From the NCBI RefSeq assembly GCF_003346865.1, contig NZ_QDKL01000001.1, positions 1,116,001-1,180,000 of the forward strand: a stretch of 64,000 nt of DNA. The letters run 5' to 3'. Below the pieces are notes generated by a model that worked only from the letters and a program-made list of their open reading frames with translations, was not told the DNA's origin and ran no database searches. A program made the position numbers and the translations under genes. Shown one piece after another: positions 24,913 to 32,980 of the stretch (its first letter is position 1; the number at the start of each line of letters is the position of its first letter). This DNA comes from Halobacteriovorax vibrionivorans (GTDB taxonomy: Bacteria; Bdellovibrionota; Bacteriovoracia; Bacteriovoracales; Bacteriovoracaceae).

Positions 24913-25803
24913 ATGAGTTTCTTTATTGAATTATTAGGTCGAAATGGAATGATAGCCTTCATAGGTCTTATCTTCTTTCTATTTTGTTACCGCTATTCAG
25001 TTGGGATCTTTGACCTCATCGAGAAGCAGACTTTCGGAACGCGTACATATATTTTAGAAAAGTTTGAATTACTCTTTATTGATGTAAAACCTGAGCATGT
25101 CACATATGCTCTTTTGGCCTTATCTTTTGGACTTGGAACACTGACATTACTTATTTTTGGTGTTTTTGGAAAATGGGGAATCGGTGCATTTGTAGGTTTA
25201 ATCCTCGGTTTTATCGGATTTAAGGCACCAAAGCCAATTGTCGACTATATGGTCAATAAGAGAGTTACAGATTACCAAAATCAAATGGTCGATGGCCTAA
25301 CTCTATTATCTAATGGTCTTAGGGCCGGTTTATCTGTACCACAGGCCTTAGGAATGGTTGTGGATGAGATGCCACCACCTATTTCTCAAGAGTTCGGTGT
25401 AATCCTTCAACAGAACCGAGTAGGGGTAACTTTAGAGGAGTGCTTCGAAAACTTGGCAGCTAGAGTACCAACACAAGACAATGATATGTTCGTTTCAAGT
25501 GTTAATATTTTACGCGAAACAGGTGGTAATCTTGCCGAAGTATTTGACACTATCGTCTCTGTTATTCGTGAAAGGATTCGTTTAAAGCAGAAAATTGATA
25601 CTGCTACGGCCCAGGGAAAGTTCCAAGGACTGACTATTGCGGCCATGCCCTTTGTCATTCTAGCTATTTTCTCATCAAATGACCCAAGTCTATTACCGAA
25701 GATGTTTTCGACACCAATAGGGATTGTCTTATTTGTAGTCGCATGTATTTTAGACGGTATTGGGACCTACATTATCCTCCAAATCGTAAAAATCAAGGAA
25801 TAA
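24913..25803 (+). CDS. tadB: Tad inner-membrane protein TadB (type II secretion F family)
   Basis: A 296-residue inner-membrane protein with N-terminal membrane segments, a T2SSF domain around residues 120-250 (LTLLSNGLRAGLSVPQALGM, NNLRETGGNLAEV-like segment ILRETGGNLAEVFDTI) and C-terminal membrane segments. It forms the platform for TadA. The ATG follows AAGGTAGAGG. In most loci tadC follows; here the next gene is a YD-repeat protein and no tadC is visible. Confidence 0.92.
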   Translation: MSFFIELLGRNGMIAFIGLIFFLFCYRYSVGIFDLIEKQTFGTRTYILEKFELLFIDVKPEHVTYALLALSFGLGTLTLLIFGVFGKWGIGAFVGLILGFIGFKAPKPIVDYMVNKRVTDYQNQMVDGLTLLSNGLRAGLSVPQALGMVVDEMPPPISQEFGVILQQNRVGVTLEECFENLAARVPTQDNDMFVSSVNILRETGGNLAEVFDTIVSVIRERIRLKQKIDTATAQGKFQGLTIAAMPFVILAIFSSNDPSLLPKMFSTPIGIVLFVVACILDGIGTYIILQIVKIKE

Positions 25804-25893
25804 AGTTAATATATGTTTAAGTTTTGGTTATTGGATACCGATATATCTAGGGAGAGAATTTAGGATTCTTTAAAACCAAAAAGGAAATACGTC

Positions 25894-27525
25894 ATGAGAA
25901 TCAGTTTAAAGTTATTAGTACTATGTTTGTTTTCGCTGGCATCGATTGCTGGTGTGAACTTGAAGAACGGAAACTTCTACATCACGTACACGGACATTAT
26001 TGTGCCTGGTGGTGGGAACGATCTCGTTATTGAAAGAACTTATAATTCAAAATCTCCTGGAAAGGGATGGTTTGGTTATGGTTGGGGTTCTGACTATGAA
26101 ACACATTTAGTTGTTTCGGCAGATGGGTCAGTAACGATTCATGAAAATGGGTCAGGTGCAAAAACACGCTTCACACCAAGACAGGCCGTTGATCCTAAGG
26201 CAGCAGCACAAAAGATTGTGGATGTGATGAGAAAGAAAACATCCCTTTCAACTACAGTTGCAAGTACTCTTGTTAAGAAGCTAACAAATGATGCTGAATT
26301 AAGACAGGCGTATGCTAAGAAATTCAATGTTTCTTCAAACCTTGCTGTAGGAACTGAACTTTATTCGAATGTTCGCGGTCTTCAAAAGGTTGTGAAAACT
26401 AGAAAGGGTTATATTAGAAAGTATAATGATGGTAAAGAGAACCATTTCAATGAAGATGGTAAGCTTATCGAAGTTAAAGATAAGAATGGTTATGTTGTAA
26501 GACTTGATTATTCAAAAGCTGGAACTCTTCAATCAATTAAAGATTCAATGGCAAAGCAAATTTTCTTTAAATGGTACCCGAATGGACTTGTAAAGTCTGT
26601 TGAATCAGGTGCAGGAAAGAAAACTGTTTATACTTATGATTCAGCTTATAACTTAAAAGAAGCAAAAGATGTTTCTGGAAACAACTTTAAATATGATTAC
26701 GATGCTAATCACAACATGACGAAGATTACATATAAAGATGGTACTTTCCAAAAAATTGATTATGAAAAGAAAACACAATTTGTAAAAGAACTTACAAAAA
26801 GAAGTGGTGAGGTTGTTAAGTATTCATATGAAAGTAATCCAAAGAATCCAGATTTCCATTACTGGACTTTAGTTGCAAAGAAGTCACCAACTAAGAAAGA
26901 AGTTGTAAACCGTTATGAGTATGAAATTAAGAAAAAACCAGACGGGTCTCATTACACTTACCGTATTCTTACTGTAATTAATGGACTTAAGACTGAAACA
27001 ATTTATACAGAATGTTGTTCTCTTCCAAAGCAAATTAAAAGAGGAAAGCATGTTACAAACTTTGAATATAACAAAGATGGACTACTTGTTAAAAAGAGCT
27101 CTTCAAGAGGTGACTTTGTAGAACTTGATTACCACAAGAAGTTTAAGAAGATTACAAAAGTTGTTAATTCAAGAGGTTGGACTGAATTTGATTATGATAA
27201 GAAAGGTAACCTAAAGAAAGCTAACAACTCAAAAGGTATGTCAGTTGTTCTTCTTTATGATTCAAAAGGTCGTATCTCTAAGATGATGGACTACAATAAG
27301 AAAACAAAGAAGAAAAGAGCACTTGAATTCCAATACAATGCTCAAGGTAAGCCAGTTGAGATTACTATGAATAAAATTGGTAAGATCAATGTTAAATATG
27401 ATAACTACGGCGAAATTTTAAAAGTAGAGTCTAAAGCAGGACATAAGATGGCCTTACAAGTAACAAGGGCCTTCCAATCACTTTTAGCAATTGTTAAGCC
27501 TGCTGGTGTTAACTTAAATATGTAA
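25894..27525 (+). CDS. Exported YD-repeat (RHS-like) protein
   Basis: A 543-residue protein with a signal peptide (residues 1-20). It starts with a DUF6531-like region (NGNFYITYTDIIVPGGGNDL, ERTYNSKSPGKGWFGYGWG) and continues with many YD/RHS repeats (TYDSAYNLKEAKDVSGN, YDYDANHNMTKITY, FDYDKKGNLKKANN). It is rich in Lys. There is no RHS core end or C-terminal toxin domain, so it looks like a surface or periplasmic shell-like protein and not a contact toxin. It follows tadB by 90 bases and is followed 13 bases later by a small exported protein, with which it should be co-transcribed. Confidence 0.88.
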   Translation: MRISLKLLVLCLFSLASIAGVNLKNGNFYITYTDIIVPGGGNDLVIERTYNSKSPGKGWFGYGWGSDYETHLVVSADGSVTIHENGSGAKTRFTPRQAVDPKAAAQKIVDVMRKKTSLSTTVASTLVKKLTNDAELRQAYAKKFNVSSNLAVGTELYSNVRGLQKVVKTRKGYIRKYNDGKENHFNEDGKLIEVKDKNGYVVRLDYSKAGTLQSIKDSMAKQIFFKWYPNGLVKSVESGAGKKTVYTYDSAYNLKEAKDVSGNNFKYDYDANHNMTKITYKDGTFQKIDYEKKTQFVKELTKRSGEVVKYSYESNPKNPDFHYWTLVAKKSPTKKEVVNRYEYEIKKKPDGSHYTYRILTVINGLKTETIYTECCSLPKQIKRGKHVTNFEYNKDGLLVKKSSSRGDFVELDYHKKFKKITKVVNSRGWTEFDYDKKGNLKKANNSKGMSVVLLYDSKGRISKMMDYNKKTKKKRALEFQYNAQGKPVEITMNKIGKINVKYDNYGEILKVESKAGHKMALQVTRAFQSLLAIVKPAGVNLNM

Positions 27526-27538
27526 TTGGAGGGAATAT

Positions 27539-27733
27539 ATGAAAAAGTTATTAATGGTTTTATTTCTTATGGGTACCCTTTCTGTACAAGCAGAAATGTC
27601 AGAAAGTTCAACTCCTTGTGATGCAAATAATAACGAGGCTAAGTGTGAAAGTGGTGATAACTGCTTAACTCTTGACTCTGAGTCTGGAGAAAGTTCTCAA
27701 ACAGATACATCTGCGAAAGGTGATGGTCAGTAA
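27539..27733 (+). CDS. Small exported protein, member 1 of a three-gene set
   Basis: A 64-residue protein with a signal peptide (MKKLLMVLFLMGTLSVQA) and a mature part of about 45 residues, acidic and rich in Ser, Thr and Asn with three Cys, ending in KGDGQ. A strong TTGGAGGG precedes the ATG. Two similar genes lie at 29049 and 31952. No known family is recognised. It is the second gene after the YD-repeat protein and is followed by a strong terminator. Confidence 0.75.
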   Translation: MKKLLMVLFLMGTLSVQAEMSESSTPCDANNNEAKCESGDNCLTLDSESGESSQTDTSAKGDGQ

Positions 27734-27764
27734 AAGAAGTTATTAAAATCTATTATAATGAATG

Positions 27765-27793
27765 GGCCCTCTTTACTAGAGGGCCTTTTTTTT
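27765..27793 (+). terminator. Rho-independent terminator of the YD-repeat operon
   Basis: Stem GGCCCTC/GAGGGCC (27765-27771 with 27779-27785), 7-base loop, followed by eight T. Confidence 0.93.
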
Positions 27794-27909
27794 GCTAAAG
27801 ACTTGTTTTGTCGACAAGAAATAGCTGACTAAATTATAAACGTATTTCGATATCGTATATATTATATAGTATTTAAAAATAGCCTTTCTAAGCATGTTAA
27901 GTATATATA

Positions 27910-28896
27910 ATGAAAAATAAACTTATCATTATACTTATCTCTCTACTAAGTACGCAATTATATGCTCTTGAAAAAATTGAATGCCGTGATAGTGATAGTT
28001 TATATGTTGAAGAGAAAGTATTTATTTCAAATATTGGCAAGTTGAACTGTGAGTTCTACCAAGATGTCATTGACACTTTAAGAGATATAAATGACTTTAA
28101 TTCTGTGGATGCAGTGGTCAATATTATTTTAAGTGATCGTTCTTTTAGTGCTTCTTTTGATTTGGGCTCAAACCTTGAGATTCCACAACAATTTATTCGC
28201 CAAAATAAAGCTGGAGACTATCATTTCGTCAGTAATGAAGCGACAGTAGGGATTGTTGCTCATGAGTATGGGCATGCAATTTTATCAAGTTTTCTCGCCC
28301 AAGAACTACCTTCATTTAATAATCTTTTTCAATTACAAAAGAAAATTTCAAAGCTTAAAATACGTGCTTTTGGAATACGCTTATTAATTAAAGACCCTAA
28401 GACAAGTGTTAGTGAGCGAATTTCATTGCAAAATGAACTTCTTACAACAGCAAAGAAAATGAAAGAATTAAAAAGTAAGAGGAATAATGAAAATTATGAG
28501 CGATTTTTTAACTTAATGCTACCATACCAAGAGCTCTTGGCCGATGTCATTACTGTATATAATTATAATGATAAAGACTTTCTTGTGAAAATCGTCGATC
28601 ATCCAAAGTATTCAAAATTAGAAAAAGAAGTGGTAGTTGCGAGATCTTTTAATCAAGTGGATGTAGAGCTCTCAAAAGAAAATGAACAAAGCCCACATGC
28701 TAAGCTCTATTTAGTTCGACAATATATTGGCTCAAATCTGTGGCCAACTAATTCACATCAAAAGAGGGAATATATTGATAAGATTCTTAGGGCCATTAGA
28801 ACTAGCCTTGAAGAAGAGCTTTATGGGCCATTGCCATCACTCAATTATAAGGCTCAATCCAAGAGATTAATTTCAAAACTAAAATCAATGCGTTAG
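27910..28896 (+). CDS. Exported metalloprotease-like protein (HEYGH)
   Basis: A 328-residue protein with a signal peptide (cleavage near LYALE). Residues about 117-121 are HEYGH in GIVAHEYGHAIL, the zincin HExxH motif; a possible third ligand, Glu in YQELLADVITVY, is found about 90 residues later, as in ELLAD-type gluzincin signatures. Otherwise no family is recognised. It would act in the periplasm or outside. The 116 bases before it are very AT-rich and carry a palindrome TTGTCGACAA (27808-27817). Confidence 0.75.
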   Translation: MKNKLIIILISLLSTQLYALEKIECRDSDSLYVEEKVFISNIGKLNCEFYQDVIDTLRDINDFNSVDAVVNIILSDRSFSASFDLGSNLEIPQQFIRQNKAGDYHFVSNEATVGIVAHEYGHAILSSFLAQELPSFNNLFQLQKKISKLKIRAFGIRLLIKDPKTSVSERISLQNELLTTAKKMKELKSKRNNENYERFFNLMLPYQELLADVITVYNYNDKDFLVKIVDHPKYSKLEKEVVVARSFNQVDVELSKENEQSPHAKLYLVRQYIGSNLWPTNSHQKREYIDKILRAIRTSLEEELYGPLPSLNYKAQSKRLISKLKSMR

Positions 28897-28957
28897 GTGC
28901 CATATAGTCAAATTGATGTCTAATTTATGATCAGTGTACAAAATATATCAAAATTTC

Positions 28958-28967
28958 CTTACGTAAG
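28958..28967. promoter_or_regulatory. Palindrome upstream of a sigma-54 promoter
   Basis: Perfect palindrome CTTACGTAAG centred about 30 bases upstream of the -24 element at 28993. A related TTAC-N4-GTAA (31866-31877) lies about 33 bases upstream of the second sigma-54 promoter. Candidate activator site, but closer than usual NtrC-type enhancers. Confidence 0.3.
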
Positions 28968-28990
28968 TGTTTAAAATTACATACGTGTTT

Positions 28991-29007
28991 TTGGCATCAC
29001 CCTTGCT
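28991..29007 (+). promoter_or_regulatory. Sigma-54 promoter of small exported protein 2
   Basis: TTGGCATCACCCTTGCT: GG (28993-28994) and GC (29005-29006) ten bases apart, matching the -24/-12 consensus TGGCAC-N5-TTGC. Transcription should begin near 29018, about 30 bases before the ATG. Confidence 0.8.
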
Positions 29008-29048
29008 CTATATAAGACATAGAAACACACAACCATAATGGGGGAATT

Positions 29049-29234
29049 ATGAAAAAGTTAACATTAGTATTTTTATTAGTTTTAAGTGCCACAAACGTAT
29101 TAGCTCTATCTGAGACTGAAACGAATTGTGATGAAATGTATGCAAGTAGTGATAGCGTTGCAAGCGTTGAGAGTGCAGCTCCAGCAGCTTCAGGCTCGAC
29201 TTCTTCATCTTCATCTTCTGCAACAGGACAGTAA
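29049..29234 (+). CDS. Small exported protein, member 2 of a three-gene set
   Basis: A 61-residue protein: signal peptide (MKKLTLVFLLVLSATNVLA), then about 42 residues that begin with acidic/polar residues and one Cys (ETNCDEMY) and finish with a Ser/Ala-rich tail (STSSSSSSATGQ). GGGGGA precedes the ATG. It has its own sigma-54 promoter and its own terminator, so it is a single-gene unit. Function unknown; the tail ATGQ is shared in form with ATSQ of member 3 and GDGQ of member 1. Confidence 0.78.
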   Translation: MKKLTLVFLLVLSATNVLALSETETNCDEMYASSDSVASVESAAPAASGSTSSSSSSATGQ

Positions 29235-29281
29235 GAAGCACAACAAAACCAAACTCAAAAATTTACCCACACTCCTTATAA

Positions 29282-29309
29282 AAAGCCTAGTCACGAACTA
29301 GGCTTTTTT
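29282..29309 (+). terminator. Rho-independent terminator after small exported protein 2
   Basis: Stem AGCCTAGT/ACTAGGCT (29284-29291 with 29297-29304), loop CACGA, followed by a run of T. Confidence 0.93.
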
Positions 29310-29323
29310 AGTATACTTGGCCC

Positions 29324-30688
29324 ATGGACAATAATATAGCAACGATATACACAGCTCAGAAAGGGCGAAAAGAACTTAGTTATAATGATCGCATATCAGT
29401 CTTAGAAGCCTTAGAAGAGAGGATAAAGGACTTAGAGCCGAGAATCGTAGATGCATTAAAAGCTGATCTGAGAAAGCCTCGATTTGAGTCTTTTTTATCT
29501 GAGATTGATTTTTGTTTACACGAAATTAAAACTGTAAAGAAGAAGCTAAAAAAGTGGATGAAGCCACGTAGGGTTTGTTCACCGTTACCTTTTATGCCTG
29601 CTAAAAGTCGTATTCATTTTGAGCCCTATGGGCAGGTTCTAGTTATCGCTCCGTGGAATTATCCATTTCAATTGGCCATCGTTCCTCTGATTGGAGCAAT
29701 TGCAGCCGGTAATAAAGTTATTCTAAAGCCTTCTGAGGTTGCACCCAATACTTCTAGCATCTTAAATGAACTCATATCAAGTGCCCTCGATAGCGAGATC
29801 GCTGCTGTTGTTGAAGGTGGTGTTGATGAAACGACTGAGTTATTAAATTTAAAATTTGATTATATTTTCTATACAGGAAATGGCCATGTCGGTCGTATTA
29901 TCATGGCCGCAGCGGCTAAGAATTTAACACCGCTAACACTAGAACTCGGCGGTAAGTCTCCAGCAATTGTTGGAACTAAGAATCTTGATTTAGCGGCCAA
30001 AAGAATTGTTTGGGGTAAGTTCTTCAATGCAGGTCAAACTTGTGTTGCTCCTGACTATGTTCTTTTACGCAAAGAGGATCAAGACGAATTTATTAATTCA
30101 GCAAAGAAGTACCTAGTCCAATTCTACGGCGACAATGTTAAGAATAGTCCTGACTATGGACGCATCATCAATGAAAGACATTTTGATCGTTTAAATGCTC
30201 TTGTTAAAAAAGATGACGTACTTATTGGTGGAGATGTTGATAAGAGCGATTTATATATTTCACCGACATTCATAAAAGCAAATGAATCAAGTGAAATTAT
30301 GCAGGATGAAATTTTTGGACCAATCCTTCCTCTTGTGAATATCGATAATCTTGATGAAGCAATCGCTTACGTAAAAAGACATGATAAGCCTCTTGCATGT
30401 TATGCATTTCTTGATAAAACAAGTGAAAAGAATCGTGTCATCAATGAAATTAGCAGTGGTGGTATGGTAATTAATGATACGATCATTCATCTGTCAAATG
30501 ACCAACTTCCATTTGGAGGTGTTGGTGAGTCAGGAATGGGAGCTTATCATGGGAAGCACTCTTTTGAACTCTTCTCTCATCGCAAGTCTGTTATGAATAG
30601 GGCCTTTTTCTTAGAAAATGACTTACGCTATCCACCATATAGTAAGAAAGAATCATTTATTAGAAAGTTGATGAACTTAATCAGTTAA
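29324..30688 (+). CDS. Aldehyde dehydrogenase (class 3 type)
   Basis: A 454-residue NAD(P)-dependent aldehyde dehydrogenase of the shorter class 3 / coniferyl aldehyde type. Motifs: PWNYPFQLAIVPLIGAIAAGN, the catalytic Glu in LELGGKSPAI, catalytic Cys in FNAGQTCVAPDY, and the C-terminal PFGGVGESGMGAYHGKHSF. It oxidises fatty or aromatic aldehydes; the last residues are basic and hydrophobic, possibly membrane-associating as in fatty aldehyde dehydrogenases. No clear RBS is seen; the start lies just after a terminator, so a promoter within it would be unusual. Confidence 0.95.
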   Translation: MDNNIATIYTAQKGRKELSYNDRISVLEALEERIKDLEPRIVDALKADLRKPRFESFLSEIDFCLHEIKTVKKKLKKWMKPRRVCSPLPFMPAKSRIHFEPYGQVLVIAPWNYPFQLAIVPLIGAIAAGNKVILKPSEVAPNTSSILNELISSALDSEIAAVVEGGVDETTELLNLKFDYIFYTGNGHVGRIIMAAAAKNLTPLTLELGGKSPAIVGTKNLDLAAKRIVWGKFFNAGQTCVAPDYVLLRKEDQDEFINSAKKYLVQFYGDNVKNSPDYGRIINERHFDRLNALVKKDDVLIGGDVDKSDLYISPTFIKANESSEIMQDEIFGPILPLVNIDNLDEAIAYVKRHDKPLACYAFLDKTSEKNRVINEISSGGMVINDTIIHLSNDQLPFGGVGESGMGAYHGKHSFELFSHRKSVMNRAFFLENDLRYPPYSKKESFIRKLMNLIS

Positions 30689-30733
30689 ATTTATTTTACT
30701 TATTTATTGGAAATCGCATGCTAGAATTTTCTT

Positions 30734-31804
30734 ATGAAAAATCTAGCATTCCTTATTTTTATCACTTTATTAAATCCGTTCTACTCCTTTGCTAAATCCA
30801 ATGTTAAAGCAAAAGAAGTTTTTAAAACCAATGAAATCATTTGGGGTCTCACATTCATTAATGAAAATGAAATTCTTTTCACCGAAAGAGAAGGTAAGAT
30901 TAAATATCACAACTTTCTTACTAAAGAGACGAAGTCTTTAACAGCACCTAAAGTAGTTGCTTCAGGGCAAGGTGGGATGCTTGATATCGTCATTAAGAAT
31001 ATCGGTGAAAAAACTTATGCTTATTACACCTATTCTGGAAAGGTCGGTAAAACGGTTGCGACGATTCTTGCTAGAGCGCAGTACAAGGATAAGAGTTTAT
31101 CTCGCCCAGAAGTACTACTTGAAACTAAGGTATATAGTGATACTTCAAGACATTTTGGTTCACGTTTACAGTTCAAAGATAACTATTTATTTATGACTGT
31201 TGGTGATCGAGGTGAAAGGGATTATGCTCAAAAACTTAATTATCATAATGGTAAGATCCTTAGGTTAAATCTCGACGGAAGTCCTGCTAAAGGAAATCCT
31301 TTTGAAAAAACAAAAGGCGCATTAAAAGAGATTTGGAGCTATGGGCATCGCAATCCTCAAGGGATCTTTATGGATGCTAATAAGAGAATTTTTAGCTGTG
31401 AATTTGGTCCTCGTGGTGGAGATGAGTTAAACCTAATCAAGCCTGGGCTCAATTATGGATGGCCAATCATTACCTACGGTAAAGAATACTGGGGACCTAG
31501 TATAGGAGAGGAAAAAAAGGCCGGTATGGAGCAACCAATAGTCTATTGGACACCAAGTATTTCTCCTTCTGGTATGACCATATATAACGGTAAGAAATAT
31601 AAAGATTGGAAAGGAAATGTCTTACTTGCGGCCCTCGGTAGCGAACACCTCAGAAGGCTTGTTTTAGAGGGTGATAAAGTGGTTAGGCAAGAAGTCTATC
31701 TAGAGGACTTAGACGAGAGAATGAGGCAAATAAGGGTCTCTCCAGCGGGAGAAATCTACCTCACCACAGATTCTGGGAAGATATTGAAAGTACTTAAAAA
31801 CTAG
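30734..31804 (+). CDS. Exported PQQ-type sugar dehydrogenase (aldose sugar dehydrogenase-like)
   Basis: A 356-residue protein with a signal peptide (cleavage near SFAK). It carries the GSDH beta-propeller motifs: ILFTEREGKI near the start, SRHFGSRLQF, TVGDRGERDYAQ, GKILRLNLDGSP, YGHRNPQG and EFGPRGGDELN, LNYGWPIITYG. The family uses PQQ and calcium to oxidise aldoses in the periplasm (YliI-like). No PQQ synthesis genes are seen in this window. Confidence 0.92.
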   Translation: MKNLAFLIFITLLNPFYSFAKSNVKAKEVFKTNEIIWGLTFINENEILFTEREGKIKYHNFLTKETKSLTAPKVVASGQGGMLDIVIKNIGEKTYAYYTYSGKVGKTVATILARAQYKDKSLSRPEVLLETKVYSDTSRHFGSRLQFKDNYLFMTVGDRGERDYAQKLNYHNGKILRLNLDGSPAKGNPFEKTKGALKEIWSYGHRNPQGIFMDANKRIFSCEFGPRGGDELNLIKPGLNYGWPIITYGKEYWGPSIGEEKKAGMEQPIVYWTPSISPSGMTIYNGKKYKDWKGNVLLAALGSEHLRRLVLEGDKVVRQEVYLEDLDERMRQIRVSPAGEIYLTTDSGKILKVLKN

Positions 31805-31865
31805 AGACTTATGAGTTGTTTAAAAGATGAACACCTATGAAAATATGTCTATCTTTTTTACGCTT

Positions 31866-31877
31866 TTACGTCTGTAA
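31866..31877. promoter_or_regulatory. Inverted repeat upstream of the second sigma-54 promoter
   Basis: TTAC-GTCT-GTAA, centred about 33 bases before the -24 element at 31905. See the CTTACGTAAG palindrome at 28958 for a similar arrangement. Confidence 0.25.
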
Positions 31878-31902
31878 GTATCTAATATTACTATCTCTTA
31901 AG

Positions 31903-31919
31903 TTGGCACATGTTATGCA
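31903..31919 (+). promoter_or_regulatory. Sigma-54 promoter of small exported protein 3
   Basis: TTGGCACATGTTATGCA: GG (31905-31906) and GC (31917-31918) exactly ten bases apart with TGGCAC at -24. Transcription should begin near 31930, 22 bases before the ATG. Confidence 0.8.
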
Positions 31920-31951
31920 TTAATATTAGTGACTAGCAAAGGAGAAGTATT

Positions 31952-32164
31952 ATGAAAAAGCTATTTTTAGTATCAATTTTATCACTATTAACAAGTTATG
32001 TTCTGTCTGCACCACGTGAGACACCAACAGAAACTTTTGATGATTCAATTTGTTTAACTAGAGGGTTAGATTTAAAGCAAAAAATGAAAGAAGTAGATGA
32101 GTTAATTGCGAAATCTGCTGGTAGTGTTATTGAGAGTGATAACTCTTCAGCAACTAGTCAGTAA
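31952..32164 (+). CDS. Small exported protein, member 3 of a three-gene set
   Basis: A 70-residue protein: signal peptide (MKKLFLVSILSLLTSYVLSA), then a mature part of about 50 residues with one Cys (DDSICLTRG), a charged helical stretch (KQKMKEVDELIAKS), and a Ser-rich end DNSSATSQ. AAAGGAG lies upstream of the ATG. Behind a sigma-54 promoter. No known family. The stop is adjacent to the convergent gene; no terminator is visible between them. Confidence 0.75.
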   Translation: MKKLFLVSILSLLTSYVLSAPRETPTETFDDSICLTRGLDLKQKMKEVDELIAKSAGSVIESDNSSATSQ

Positions 32165-32166
32165 GC

Positions 32167-32520
32167 TTAATTATCTCGTAATACTTTTAAAAGGGCCTCG
32201 CGTTCTTCAACAGTGTATTCACCATGTTGATACTCATCAAGAGCGTCGAGGTCCTCAGCTCTCTTTATTTGTTCCTTTGTCACACCTGAAGATTCTCTTT
32301 TTACATAATCAACTTTCTTAGCAGTGTTATTAAATAACTTAACTGTCATTTCTTTGCCTTCTGATAGGCTTGTATTTAAATAAAAAGAAATCGTAGAATA
32401 AACCTTTTCTGTATAAGGGCGCAGCGGCTTATTGATTGATTCAAAGACTGTTTTTTTCTGACTTACAGGAAAGGCCAATATTAAAAAACTCACTGTAAAA
32501 TAAATTGCAAAACGAATCAT
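32167..32520 (-). CDS. Hypothetical exported or membrane-anchored small protein
   Basis: A 117-residue protein with an N-terminal hydrophobic segment (residues 3-18) that may be a signal peptide or anchor, then a charged helical part with ERAEDLDALDEYQHGE-like acidic stretch and a C-terminal EEREALLKVLRDN. I do not recognise it. It starts four bases after the stop of the CheY-like gene, so the two form an operon. Confidence 0.65.
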   Translation of the reverse strand: MIRFAIYFTVSFLILAFPVSQKKTVFESINKPLRPYTEKVYSTISFYLNTSLSEGKEMTVKLFNNTAKKVDYVKRESSGVTKEQIKRAEDLDALDEYQHGEYTVEEREALLKVLRDN

Positions 32521-32523
32521 CTT

Positions 32524-32919
32524 CTAGCTCGCTTGTTCTTGGATCATATCGTGCATCATTTTTTCAACAGACTTCAGCAAATCTTCCTTTTTAAAAGGTT
32601 TTACTAAGAAGTCTTGTGCACCAGTTGATATTGAGTCGATACATACAGTTTCAATATCAAGAGAGGACATCATAATTACCTTAGCATCCATAAAGTTATT
32701 AACGATTGACTCTGCCAATTCAAGTCCACTTACTTGCGGCATAACGACATCAATTATGAAGAGGTTTGGATTTAATTCAAAAGACAATTTAAGGGCCTCT
32801 TGAGCATTTCCTACAGTGGCAACGACCTCATAACCTTCTTGCTCAAGAATATCTTTTGTTGATGTTCTTGCCATCTCTGAGTCATCCACAATCATTATTT
32901 TTAGATCTGTTTTTTCCAT
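32524..32919 (-). CDS. CheY-like response regulator receiver
   Basis: A 131-residue single receiver domain: acidic pocket in MIVDDSEMAR (residues 9-18), phospho-acceptor Asp in LFIIDVVMPQVSG, conserved Ser in VIMMSSLD and Lys in FLVKPFKKEDLL. No output domain, so it acts by protein contact, like CheY, or as a phosphorelay intermediate. No kinase gene is adjacent. Followed by a small exported protein gene in the same operon; lon is upstream and ends in a strong terminator. Confidence 0.95.
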   Translation of the reverse strand: MEKTDLKIMIVDDSEMARTSTKDILEQEGYEVVATVGNAQEALKLSFELNPNLFIIDVVMPQVSGLELAESIVNNFMDAKVIMMSSLDIETVCIDSISTGAQDFLVKPFKKEDLLKSVEKMMHDMIQEQAS

Positions 32920-32948
32920 ACATCTCTCATTTTAAGTGATACTTACTT

Positions 32949-32980
32949 AAAAAAAAAGAGGGCCAGTTAGGCCCTCTTTT
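32949..32980 (-). terminator. Rho-independent terminator of lon
   Basis: On the minus strand, stem GAGGGCC/GGCCCTC (32976-32970 with 32964-32958), loop TAACT, followed by nine T directly after the lon stop codon. Confidence 0.93.

Noticed and set aside
25894..27525. RHS toxin with a C-terminal variable toxin tip
   Set aside because: The repeats run to near the C-terminus; no core-end motif, no toxin domain, and no immunity gene follows.
29047..29241. Open frame antisense to small exported protein 2
   Set aside because: No ribosome-binding site; its repetitive Leu/His composition mirrors the Ser-rich codons on the other strand.
30688..30733. Sigma-54 promoter before the sugar dehydrogenase gene (TTGGAAATCGCATGC)
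   Set aside because: GG and GC are nine bases apart, not ten, and the -24 box is poor.
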